Assembly (NCBI RefSeq): GCF_000003605.2
Contig: NW_003143822.1
Span: 1-17,211 of the forward strand
Reading direction: 5' to 3'
Length of the DNA stretch: 17,211 nucleotides
Origin: Saccoglossus kowalevskii
Taxonomy: Eukaryota; Hemichordata; Enteropneusta; Harrimaniidae
Shown: one piece after another, positions 1 through 9,398 of the stretch
How positions within the stretch are numbered: position 1 is the first letter of the stretch
Layout of the letters: each line of letters begins with the position of its first letter
Program-made: the position numbers and the translations under genes
Notes under the pieces: generated by a model
What the model was told of the DNA's origin: nothing
Seen by the model: the letters and a program-made list of their open reading frames with translations, nothing else
Databases searched by the model: none

Positions 1-1607
1 CACATGTGGTGACAGGTGTGAGTCTATGGTCATAGTACATGTGCCTACAAATGACAGGTGTGAGTCTATGGTCATAGTACATGTGTTTACAGGTGACAGG
101 TGTGAGTCCATGGTCATAGTACATGTGGTGACAGGTGTAAGTCTATGGTCATAGTACATGTGACAGGTGTGAGTCTATGGTCATAGTACATGTGCCTACA
201 GGTGTAAGGTGTGAGTCTATGGTAATAGTACATGTGTTTACAGGTGACAGGTGTGAGTCTATGGTCATAGTACATGTGCCTACAGGTGTAAGGTGTGAGT
301 CCATGGTCATAGTACATGTGGTGACAGGTGTGAGTCTATGGTCATAGTACATGTGTTTACAGGTGACAGGTGTGAGTCTATGGTCATAGTACATGTGGTG
401 ACAGGTGTAAGTCTATGGTCATAGTACATGTGACAGGTGTAAGGTGTAAGTCTATGGTCATAGTACATGTGCCTACAAATGACAGGTGTGAGTCTATGGT
501 CATAGTACATGTGCCTACAAATGACAGGTGTGAGTCTATGGTCATAGTACATGTGCCTATAGGTGACAGGTGTGAGTCTATGGTCATAGTACATGTGGTG
601 ACAGGTGTGAGTCTATGGTCATAGTATATGTGCCTACAAATGGCAGGTGTGAGTCCATGGTAATAGTACATGTACCTACAAATGACAGGTGAGTCTATTG
701 TCATAGTACATGTGTTTACAGGTGAGAGGTGTGAGTCTATGGTCATAGTACATGTGGTGACAGGTGACAGGTGTGAGTCTATGGTCATAGTACATGTGCC
801 TACAGGTGACAGGTGTGAGTCTATGGTCATAGTACATGTGTTTACAGGTGACAGGTGTGAGTCTATGGTCATAGTACATGTGGTGACAGGTGTAAGTCTA
901 TGGTCATAGTACATGTGTTTACAGGTGACAGGTGTGAGTCTATGGTCATAGTACATGTGCCTACAGGTGTAAGGTGTGAGTCCATGGTCATAGTACATGT
1001 GGTGACAGGTGTAAGTCTATGGTCATAGTACATGTGACAGGTGTGAGTCTATGGTCATAGTACATGTGCCTACAGGTGACAGGTGTGAGTCTATGGTCAT
1101 AGTACATGTGTTTACAGGTGACAGGTGTGAGTCTATGGTCATAGTACATGTGGTGACAGGTGTAAGTCTATGGTCATAGTACATGTGACAGGTGTAAGGT
1201 GTAAGTCTATGGTCATAGTACATGTGCCTACAAATGACAGGTGTGAGTCTATGGTCATAGTACATGTGCCTACAAATGACAGGTGTGAGTCTATGGTCAT
1301 AGTACATGTGCCTATAGGTGACAGGTGTGAGTCTATGGTCATAGTATATGTGCCTACAAATGGCAGGTGTGAGTCCATGGTAATAGTACATGTACCTACA
1401 AATGACAGGCGAGTCTATTGTCATAGTACATGTGTTTACAGGTGAGAGGTGTGAGTCTATGGTCATAGTACATGTGGTGACAGGTGACAGGTGTGAGTCT
1501 ATGGTCATAGTACATGTGCCTACAGGTGACAGGTGTGAGTCAATGGTCATAGTACATGTGTTTACAGGTGACAGGTGTGAGTCTAAGGTAATAGTACATG
1601 TGCTTGT
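1..1607. repeat. Minisatellite array, 32/35/39/42-bp units
   Basis: A head-to-tail array of roughly 40 units, open at the left window edge. Every unit shares a core ending GAGTCTATGGTCATAGTA followed by CATGTG. Units differ by a spacer after CATGTG, so lengths of 32, 35, 39 and 42 bp are interspersed. The array has a higher-order structure: 601-870 repeats at 1321-1590 with offset 720 and only a few substitutions (for example 690 t/1410 c, 822 t/1542 a, 866 t/1586 a). The stretch before it repeats with offset 755 because the second copy lacks one 35-bp unit. Units near 1540-1600 are degenerate, as at an array edge. The core contains a small inverted repeat (CTATG-GT-CATAG). If HPF1 is collinear, the array lies in its third intron. 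The long stop-free frames on both strands come from the repeat and are not treated as genes. Confidence 0.97.
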
Positions 1608-1867
1608 CATATTTTATGATCCAATACACAATACATGTAAATGTTTTTTTACATGTGCTTCTATCAAGGAAGCGCTTCTACTTAACATTGCACATTTACC
1701 CATCAAGTATCTGGATGTGTTATTTAGACGACTATCAATACATCACCTGTTGAAAGTCTCCAAAGATTGGCAAGATGAATGGTATATAACTGCATCACTA
1801 TGTTTCATTAAAAATAACATAAAATTAAGAAGAAGTAGTCTAATTAGGAAAAGATATGATGTACAAC
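1608..1867 (-). other. HPF1 intron 3, non-repeat part next to exon 3
   Basis: Unique AT-rich sequence between the satellite and HPF1 exon 3. I looked on the minus strand for the next HPF1 core segment, which in the human protein contains GPYDIL, and found nothing like it. The next exon must lie left of the window. ACATGTGCTT occurs at 1596-1605 and again at 1651-1660, so a fragment of satellite sequence may extend beyond the array edge. Confidence 0.6.
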
Positions 1868-2011
1868 CTGTCGGATTCCTTGCATCAAGACTTTTACAAA
1901 ATTCCCAGAACTCATAAAAATCTTCTGGCATTTCCACCAAGAATTTCATTTTAATTTCTTCTCTGACATCTGATGGTGCGGGAGGTAATGCTTCATCTTT
2001 ACTCTCAGACT
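1868..2011 (-). CDS. HPF1 exon 3, start of the HPF1 core domain (partial gene)
   Basis: Internal exon of 144 nt. The acceptor is ATGATATAG at 2020-2012 and the donor is CAG|GTTGTA with GT at 1867-1866. It enters in phase 1: the final G of exon 2 plus AG here makes GAG. It exits in phase 1. It encodes about 48 residues (97-144 of the predicted protein), including PSDVREEIK and MPEDFYEFWEFCKSLD. These match the start of the human HPF1 core as I recall it (LPEDFYHFWKFCEELD). HPF1 binds PARP1/PARP2 and completes their active site, so that serine residues, mainly on histones, are ADP-ribosylated in the DNA damage response. The catalytic glutamate and the PARP-binding C-terminal region would be in exons outside the window. 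The frame stays open into the intron, so the exon end rests on the donor and on loss of similarity after NPT. Confidence 0.9.
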
Positions 2012-2644
2012 CTATATCATATAAAAACAGAAAATATAAAAGATCTGGTACAAGTCATTGCCAATGACAAATTCCTTCAAATAATTTGGTTTAATTAATA
2101 TTTAAAAACACAATATTATGTCTTGTATTTGTAACAAATGTAAACAAAATCTGTCAACTGAGCATGTCAAAGAAAATCAAATTTTGTGTAAGAATGCATA
2201 CAAATAAAAGATGTCCACCAATTAGTCATTTTGAATCAAATCACAAAACAAAATCGTGCCAGACATAACATAATTTTTGAGCTTTTATTAATTTTTTGAT
2301 GAAAATTGCCACCAGTCACCTAATTTCACCTAATCCTGGAAGAACATGCAATAATATGTTTTGCTTTGTATAAAGTAAAACAATAAAACATTTGTCGGTC
2401 ATTTTTTATCAAATCAAGAAACAAAATGTCTTGACCAATATAAATGTATAAATCAAACCTACTTCCTTGAATGAGCCATCTGAACAAAATCGCAAATAAA
2501 AAAAAAACCTATGCAACAGAAACAGGAAGTGAGTGCCCTCTATTGACCGCCTTTTTTTTGCCATAAAAGTTAGAGGGTCAGTTACAAAATATAGACAAAA
2601 TTGAGTTATTGGAAACACTATTTAATAAATTTACTCAGCTTTAC
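2012..2644 (-). other. HPF1 intron 2
   Basis: About 630 bp of AT-rich intron bounded by GTAAAG at the exon 2 end and ATATAG at exon 3. It contains A-rich runs (about 2498-2508) and a short T-run (2552-2559). I see no exon, RNA gene or mobile element in it. Confidence 0.75.
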
Positions 2645-2795
2645 CTTTTCTTTCTTCTTCATCTTTTTCTATCTTCTTCACATCGTCTTCTTCGTCACCC
2701 GGTGAAGTTATCTTAGTAGAAGAGTCTGAAGAAGATTTCTTCTGTTTTGTCGGTGATTCAATCTTCCTCTTTTTGGCAGGATTCTCTTTCACAGC
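2645..2795 (-). CDS. HPF1 exon 2, basic/acidic linker with nuclear localisation motif
   Basis: Exon of 151 nt read on the minus strand. The acceptor is a pyrimidine-rich tract ending TTCCTAG (AG at 2797-2796). The donor is AAAAG|GTAAAG (GT at 2644-2643). It enters in phase 0 and leaves in phase 1, which fits exons 1 and 3. It encodes residues 47-96: NPAKKRKIESPTK with a monopartite basic nuclear localisation motif (KKRK), a serine-rich patch (KKSSSDSS) that looks like a CK2-type phosphorylation cluster, then a mixed acidic/lysine stretch (DEEDD, EKDEEERK). Such low-complexity linkers are poorly conserved, so this exon is placed by frame, splice sites and position between two recognisable exons. 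An extra small phase 0-0 exon in the 3.4-kb intron 1 cannot be excluded. Confidence 0.85.
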
Positions 2796-3470
2796 CTAGG
2801 AATAAATTAAAAACAAACTTTAAAAATTAGATATATAAACAATGAAATATTTACAATAACCTTGTTGACATATTTTAACTTTCTGAAAAAGACTGCAATG
2901 ACTCCCATTGTATGCCTTGCACACAGAAATCAAATAGACATCTTGTCATATGCAAATTACTGCACTCGCTATAGACAAGAATATGTTGAAAAAAACAAAA
3001 AACAAAAATTGATGACCAAACAGACCACAATAATTCAACTAATGGATTTCCTCCAAAACATTTTTAGGTCTATAATTATTTCTATGCAGCTATGTACCCA
3101 GTTGTATTGAATTAGATTAGTTGCTCTTGAGATATCAGTAGTTAACGACAATATACATGTATACATGCATCTAAAAAAATGCACCTCAAAACTATGTGAA
3201 TGGGAAAAAAAAATGTGCACAGTGGTTCTACCCTTGAGAGTTTTTAATGGTTTACCCCTTACTAAAACAAGTGACTTCATGGTTTGAAAAGCTCCACTGT
3301 CTTTGTAGATTGTCTTCCTCAAAACAAAGTTGATAATGTTCTACATGTATATAGTGATATACAAGTGATTTGCCAATATAGTTGTTACCATAATGGTCTA
3401 AATTACATCCATGGTAGTATATATGGTTGTTATATTGTTTAGATTGCCACACAAAAAACTTAATCTTAAT

Positions 3471-3670
3471 TAGGTCTACCCAAGGTAACAGCTTACCAAG
3501 TACCAAAGCAATTGAGCAGGTAGTTTTCACTGTTACCAAGTACCATTTCAATTGAACAAGTAGTTTTCAACAAAGAAGTCGAAAATAACATTTTTTACCC
3601 AAAATGACAAAAATATTCTCTAAGAATAAAGAATTGAAGATATCATCACAAAATGAACAAACATGACATA
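3471..3670. repeat. Left copy of a ~200-bp direct duplication
   Basis: This segment starts TAGGTCTACCCAAGGTA and reappears from 5535, on the far side of the TIR element. The two copies share the first 17 bases exactly, then GAAGT-GAAAATA and TTTTTTAC further in, and end on similar words (GACATA here, TGATA there). The left copy also contains an internal tandem duplication of about 40 bp (around 3496-3570: TACCAAGTACCA appears twice, each time followed by CAATTGA and TAGTTTTCA), which accounts for most of the length difference. Confidence 0.75.
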
Positions 3671-5534
3671 CACAGCTTCTGATTTAAAACGTAATTCTAG
3701 CATTATCATATGAAATGTTATTATGATATAGGTAATTACGTAATTATACTGTTATTTATTGTTATAGTGAAAATACGTTTTTTGAAAACGTCATTATGAC
3801 GTTTACAACTATAATTATGCAACGTATTTTTGAGACGTCATAAAAGCCATCTGAAAAATCATGACATCGAAACATTTTCTAATTACATCATTATAACGTA
3901 ATTTTCTACAATGTATTTATTATGTTATTAAATATCAGTATTGGACTATCATTAAATAATTTCCCATCAATGTTTTTATATAACGTATTTATATTGTTTT
4001 TATTTCAAACGTTATAACGTAATAAAATGCTCAATATGAACTATTTTAAAACAGTGATAATGCAATTGTATATACTGCTATTATACTGGTCCAAAATAGA
4101 AACGTTATTACAGCATAATTTTATTACGTTCAAATCATAATTTTCACAAAACTGTTATATTAGTGTTTTGTAACGACTTGCCATTTTCAAAATTAAAGTA
4201 TATTGAAATCATGTTTTATTTCATAATTCTAAAATTCTAAAATGTTATTATAACGTATTTTATTAGCAGCTACATTTTGTATTCACTGTGTTGTGTAGAC
4301 ACATAATTTTTAAGAAAATCAAGTTAAGTCAATCATACTACATGTTTATTATATTTTAAAGATCTAATTGTTAAATAATATTATCATTTTTCTGATGAAA
4401 ACGTTATTATAGCGTAATTTAATTACGGATAAATACTAGCGCTGTTTTTATCTTCGCACCCCTATCCAAAAAATGGTATGGACCATAAGCTCAGTACTGA
4501 GCGCATGCTCAATCCGCTGGCTTTCCCGCAACGATAAAGCTTGTGGATATAACTGTTGCCAGCATTATCTTCATTCTTCGCATGGTAAGTGGTCAAATAG
4601 TTATATATTCTATACAAGTTGTTCTCTAATATTAATATATATGATTCAGACAAAGATTTTACTTAGAAAACTATGACTATTCAAGCTTATCAATCAGAAA
4701 GATGGTGGCTACGCGAGGCAGAGACCAGCCATTTTGAACTTGCTGGCAAATTTGAATTTTGTTTTCCCCTGTGTTGGTGGTTCGAGGACAAATTGTATTT
4801 AAATGAACTTACTTTCGTAACATTTCTTGCTTTGTTTGTGTTTCAGAATAATGTTTTTGGAAAAGGAAATTAAATGATAATATGTCCGAGTGCTGTTGCC
4901 GGAAAATCAAGATTTTTTTTTAAATTACACAAGTATACAACTCGTATTTTCATATTCGGTTCCAATTATATTACAATGTAATTTTGTGTGTAAATGGAGA
5001 TATTGTATTGTTAAATAAAGTATGTATATTACTATATCAGTTTATTTTTAATAACGGTATACAACGTATTTTATGCATCACTGAAAAACATAATTATGGC
5101 ATTATGACAATTTACGTAAATAAATCACATAAAAAGAACTGTATTTTTCTGTTATAAAATACCATTATGATAATGTTTTTAAAATGACACTAAATTTATG
5201 ACATTTAAAACTGCAATACGAGCATTTTTTGGCAAACGTCACTATGACGTACCCAGGGAAGATGCATATGTGGCATTTAAAAATAACAGTATTATAACTT
5301 TATAAAATTATGTTATAATTACATTTTAAGAAAACGTTATTAGTATGATATTGCAAAGCATAATTATGCATTTTTTTGCAAACGTCATTATAACATAATT
5401 ATTTACATTGTAAATGCATTATTTATTAATGTTATAAAGTTGGACTCATTTTTTGGGTTATCATAACGTTTTTTAAAAACGTAATTTTGATCTATCTTAT
5501 AACGCTATAATTACGTTTTCGATCAGCAGCTGTG
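3671..5534. mobile_element. TIR DNA element, ~1.86 kb, TA target site
   Basis: The ends are inverted repeats of about 37 bp, with roughly 33 positions matching. The left end begins CACAGCTTCTGAT and continues AAAACGTAATT. The right end (5499-5534), read on the minus strand, begins CACAGCTGCTGAT and also continues AAAACGTAATT. TA lies just outside both ends (3669-3670, 5535-5536), as expected for insertion into TA. The arms (about 3690-4430 and 5040-5520) are packed with degenerate AACGT-ATTAT-ACGT words, many of them small palindromes such as 3787-3803. The centre (4440-5030) is richer in GC. No transposase frame is visible, so the element appears non-autonomous. The superfamily is not assigned; the TA target is compatible with Tc1/mariner-like elements. 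Confidence 0.75.
4440..5035 (+). other. GC-richer core of the TIR element with splice- and polyA-like signals
   Basis: This segment differs from the AT-rich arms around it. It has a donor-like CATG|GTAAGT (GT at 4585), an acceptor-like TTTGTTTGTGTTTCAG (AG at 4845-4846) and an AATAAA at 5014-5019. A small spliced non-coding transcript could be drawn through it. No reading frame is convincing and I recognise no product. It could equally be inactive transposon cargo. Confidence 0.25.
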
Positions 5535-5672
5535 TAGGTCTACCCAAGGTACCTACATACAAAGAATTAAAGCAATTAAGCCAGAAGTTGAAAATACAAT
5601 TTTTTACTGAAAATTACCAAACAATTCGCTATAGTAGAAAATAGAGTAATTTGTTTCAAAATTAACAAAACT
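5535..5672. repeat. Right copy of the ~200-bp direct duplication
   Basis: Begins TAGGTCTACCCAAGGTA immediately after the TIR element, and follows the left copy (3471-3670) at lower similarity to about 5672. It lacks the internal ~40-bp tandem duplication of the left copy. Its first two bases are also the right-hand TA of the element. Confidence 0.7.
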
Positions 5673-5739
5673 GATAGAGGTCTGCAACCAAATGCATTTC
5701 CACTATTTTCTCTCAGAATATGCTGACAATAAAGCAATT

Positions 5740-5815
5740 TTCAATTATCTATTCTACTCTATCTCAGACAACTTATATTCTATTCTATTAGATTATTCTA
5801 AATTAGTCATATTTT
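5740..5815. repeat. TATTC-rich low-complexity tract
   Basis: Imperfect runs of TATTC/CTATT in HPF1 intron 1. A related short stretch recurs near 6058-6070. Confidence 0.6.
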
Positions 5816-6163
5816 ATTTTGTTTGACCCCCAAAAATGTACATGTAATTGTTAATTAATATACAGAGATCAGATGTGCATGTACCAACATTTAATCAAGA
5901 CTAGTCTAACTGATGGCGAAACTGGTGAACATATATGGTATACTTTCACAAAATGATGCATTCAACAACAAAAACAATGGGAAGATAATAACACTAATTA
6001 TATAAATTCATAAACTTTAGAAATTACAAAAGAAGAATGACCACTTTCAACTTTTAGTTTATTCTATTCTAATTTAGAGGGACTGACCCCCGGGACTGAC
6101 CATTATACGTCCATGGACTGACAAATGACATCGTCTGGTAAAGTTAATCATAAACTAACAAAC

Positions 6164-6301
6164 CGTTCGAGCATCCCCTTTCCGCTTCGTGTGCCTAAAC
6201 TGAGAAAGATGTTGTTTATTCTTTCTGTAGCAAGATTCACCATACTTGCACATAGGTTTAGTTTCGTCTTTACTTGAACTGTCAGTCCCCATGTCCGCCA
6301 T
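6164..6301 (-). CDS. HPF1 exon 1 with N-terminal PBZ zinc finger
   Basis: First coding exon, 46 codons, minus strand. ATG at 6301 is the first ATG after an in-frame stop at 6367-6365 and has a good context (A at -3, G at +4). The exon encodes MADMGTDSSSKDETKP, then a complete PBZ poly(ADP-ribose)-binding finger: C18-x5-C24-x6-H31-x5-H37, with the family words CKYGESCYRKN and F35 before the last histidine. The finger is followed by TKRKGDART. PBZ fingers (APLF, CHFR) bind poly(ADP-ribose). The donor is ACG|GTTTGT at 6163. The alternative donor GTTAGT 4 nt further would reach a stop in exon 2, so the phase-0 donor is preferred. From memory, human HPF1 lacks this finger while some invertebrate orthologues have it. 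The protein would act in the nucleus at damaged chromatin. Confidence 0.92.
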
Positions 6302-6420
6302 GATGTATTTTGACGCTGGTTGTACTTTGCGCCGTTTTGTAACCCGGAAGTTTGTATGTGACCTTTACGTCAAGTTGATTAGCAAACAGGGGGTTTAGGG
6401 TTTGGATGCTCCGTAGATTT
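6302..6420 (-). promoter_or_regulatory. Probable HPF1 5' UTR and promoter region
   Basis: Sequence just upstream of the HPF1 ATG, with more CpG than its surroundings and no TATA box. Candidate sites are an ETS-type CCGGAAG at 6344-6350, and TGACCTTTACGTCA at 6359-6372, which combines a nuclear-receptor-like half-site with a CRE-like TTACGTCA. The start codon itself sits in ATCATGGCGGACAT, which resembles a YY1 site. These are motif resemblances only, and the transcription start was not located. Confidence 0.45.
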
Positions 6421-7000
6421 TGTTTTTACACTTTTACATTTTATATAATGTTATTATCCGATCCCTATCTTATAAAAAAATATAAATTGTAACTGCAATC
6501 TCGTTGTTTTCTAAAATACAAATAACTCATCAGTCCCTGCCCCCTAACAGAAATAGTTGCTCCCACCAATTTTCCCACAATTCCATTTCCAAAATGGAAG
6601 TCATGTAATCGCGAATGTATGATTGACTCTCTTACGAACTCAGACATAGACAGGCGAAACCTAAATAATATATGTGATCGGGATTTTGTTATAAGGAAAC
6701 CACCAATACACGCGAGGATGAGTAGAGATCTATTGTGAGTATTTTATTCAAATTAGGTAACTTTACGGTGTTTCTTAAATGGCAAGAAAATAAATAATTT
6801 CAGAGATTCCGGAAGCGATCGAGCTGTGAATTCGTGCACGGTATTAGAATAAGTTATATTGCATGGCATCAGTCGTATCTTGTTTGTGGCTAGTTGAGGC
6901 AGTGTGACGCAAGGTCATCATGATGACCATTATTTCTTTTTGGTAGTACGACAAAGACTCGAGCCACGCAATCACCTGTACAATCAACCTAAAATTAAAG
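6421..7000 (+). promoter_or_regulatory. Possible divergent promoter / 5' region of the plus-strand gene
   Basis: A stretch with scattered CpGs between HPF1 and the long plus-strand intron. It contains an 8-bp-stem inverted repeat (6581-6599), a strong donor-like TATT|GTGAGT (GT at 6735-6736) that could end a non-coding first exon, an ETS-type CCGGAAGC (6809-6816) and a 16-bp perfect palindrome (6913-6928). That it serves the downstream plus-strand gene is an inference from its position and from the usual head-to-head layout of such promoters. Confidence 0.3.
6913..6928. promoter_or_regulatory. Perfect palindrome GGTCATCATGATGACC
   Basis: A 16-bp perfect inverted repeat preceded by A, so one side reads AGGTCA, the nuclear receptor half-site, and the other TGACCA. 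It is not part of any repeat I could see. Its function is unknown. Confidence 0.35.
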
Positions 7001-9398
7001 CCAATGAAACACTGTGTTAGCTTTAAAACTGAATTATATTTTAGTTGAAAGTGTCAATAATTCTCTTTGTGAAAATATACTTTTGTTTAAATTCGCTACA
7101 TCTGAATAAGCTAAAACAGAATGCTTGGTAAAGAGACATGTTTAAAAGTACTGTTACATACATACTTATGTAAGGACATTTATTTCACATGTAGTGCATT
7201 TCTTCCAACACCTGTTGGTAAATCTCTGCCGGATTACTAGTGGGTAAATAAATTACACGTATTATTATAGAAAGAAAGAAAATCAAGTGGTGGTCGTTAA
7301 AGTTGTAATATACATGATATATGTATAAGAAATCTGCTTGTTGAATACAGTAAAATATATTATTTATAACATGAAGAATTTCCCACATCATACTGCTAAC
7401 CTGTAACCAGCTGACCAATGTTGAACTACCTGACATGTGATTAATTAGCAGATTTTGATTATAGGTAACCTTTGTGTGAAAATTAAAACTGGTACATGTA
7501 GACAAACAAACCTCCAACTGTATGTTGCTTTTGTGATCTACCTTATCCTGTATGTGATTAAGAGTAAATAGAAAATGATTTCAACTTTATTATAACGTCT
7601 CACAATTGTATCACTTACAGTATAATCAACAACATCTATATGAATAGGCTTTAAAATTCATCCCTGACATTAAGAATCAAAAGCCAAAATTACTGAATGC
7701 TACTTTTTTGGAAGGCAGAAACATATAGTGTATACTGTGCATTTCATGAAGGTGTGAATTTGTATAATGGACATTCGTAACATTATTATAAAACATTTTT
7801 TTCTCGAAAATGGTGCTTCTGCAGAAGACACCAATGCTGTTTTTTTTCTCGGATATTGGCTGATTTACGGCCTAAATGCATGGTAATTGGTCTCGTGGTG
7901 TTCAACCATCTTTTGAATATAAAACATTTATAAATATTTATATAAAACAAATTCATACTTTTATGAAATACAGTTTCAAGTTATTTGTTCTTTTGTTTGT
8001 TTGCATTGTTACCTGTATTTTCATTTTTGGCTTTACTGACCTTACTGCTGATTTCTTCATAGGCTGCCCTGTGTCCAATAAATAATACAAGGGTTTATAC
8101 GATAATGGTATTCAGTTTTCATAACCAAGTACAATGTATGTTGATAGGCAATAATTCTCAGTAAAATGAACACTTGCACTTTGTGAGCATTTGAAAGCGA
8201 TCTCATTCCATGCACGTCAATCAGAAGCAGTTCTAACGGAATAGCATTATTGTACATACAGCCGGTGCTTGAAATGTTTGATTGTAAACAGAAATAAGTG
8301 AAATTATCGCTGCATTATAAAATGTGAAACGCTTGTTTTAAATGCTCTGCAAATAATAAGGAAACTACCAAAAATGGTCTGATATGAACACAAACAAGTT
8401 CTTTTACAGGCTTACTCATTTGCATCAGGAAATTGCAATTTTGTGATCATATCACAATTCATATGACTTCTTTATTTTACATGGTGTTCATACCTCCATA
8501 TTATAAATGCTATACATACACTTCATTATAATACATAGATGATGGCATCATTCCTGCAGACACCTCTGCTGCATAATGTAGAATGTACTGAAACCCAGAG
8601 TAGACATAGTCTTGTTGCTGTATATATTATCTGTTTGTTATTTTTTATTTCTTTACAGTAGTTTATATAAAGCTATCCCGTGATACATATTTATACAACT
8701 GTAGTTTAACTGAATGCAATGTATTTCACAATCTTAATCTCTGCTCCACACTTCTATTCTGTGAGATACAGTACGCAGTGAAGTTTTACTGCTGCTCACA
8801 AACTGATCCAGTTATACATGTACATGTAATTCAATGCAAGTTGAAAGCATGGAGCGGATGTCTGAATTGAAAAAAAAAAAAATGTTTTAATTAAAACAAC
8901 TCTCGGATGATATTATAACAAAACACACTAATTGTGAGAAACTGAAAGTGCCAAATGGATGTCATCAACTAACAGTAATTTAAAGGGAAATAGTTTCATA
9001 ATTTTACCTGCCAACCATTTGGTGCAACGTTTTACAAATTTATTAGTTTTTTTTTTTTTTAATTTCTTTGTTTCTTTTCCGAAATATTGTTCAGTTTTTT
9101 CATGTGACTCCGGAGGACTTAAACTAATATTTAGAATAATGAACCTTAGTTGTGTTTATTTTGCTCGATTTTCAATTCAAAGTTGGTGACTGAGTATGCA
9201 GGGGGGTGAATCACTTGTTTCCATAGAAACTTGTTTGGGTTCTTTTTATTCGGTCTTTGCTACAGTTGTATTTATATAAGTAGTAATGCTTTTTCATTGT
9301 TTTGACGATGAAGGGTAAATGTACTTGTAAATAACTTTTTGATTATTGCTAATGTCCTCTTCTCTCTGTATTTATCTTACCTTTTTCACACTCTGCAG
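7001..9398. other. AT-rich non-coding region (probable intron or intergenic)
   Basis: About 2.4 kb with no convincing exon, RNA gene or mobile element. It has homopolymer runs (A-run about 8870-8881, T-run about 9047-9060) and TACATGTACATGTA near 8815-8828. The open frames here are short and have no recognisable features. Confidence 0.6.

Larger units (their letters stand above)
2796..6163 (-). other. HPF1 intron 1
   Basis: A 3.37-kb AT-rich intron from the exon 1 donor (GTTTGT, 6163) to the exon 2 acceptor (2796). It holds a TIR element (3671-5534) between two diverged copies of a duplicated segment (3471-3670 and 5535 to about 5672), TATTC-rich low-complexity DNA (5740-5815) and three GGACTGAC words (6080-6122). 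No further exon was recognised. Confidence 0.75.

Noticed and set aside
1-1607. CRISPR-like look of the repeat array
   Set aside because: The spacer segments are not unique; they come in a few recurring forms. The surrounding genes are eukaryotic with introns.
1-1610. Long stop-free frames on both strands of the satellite (up to about 200 codons)
   Set aside because: They arise because the repeat lacks stops. Units of 32 and 35 bp shift the frame repeatedly, both strands are equally open, and there is no sign of selection for a protein.
1390-1917. Plus-strand 175-codon frame extending out of the satellite
   Set aside because: It overlaps HPF1 exon 3 on the opposite strand, begins in repeat units, and its unique part has no recognisable motif.
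6156-6163. Alternative HPF1 exon 1 donor GTTAGT at 6159
   Set aside because: It resembles the consensus better than GTTTGT, but would put exon 2 in a frame with a stop after about a dozen codons.
6465-6647. Minus-strand 60-codon frame beginning MSEFVRES
   Set aside because: Short, no family resemblance, no matching splice context, and it overlaps a hairpin and CpG-containing regulatory-looking DNA.
7185-7517. Minus-strand 110-codon frame
   Set aside because: AT-rich chance frame with no motif, no splice support and no codon bias.
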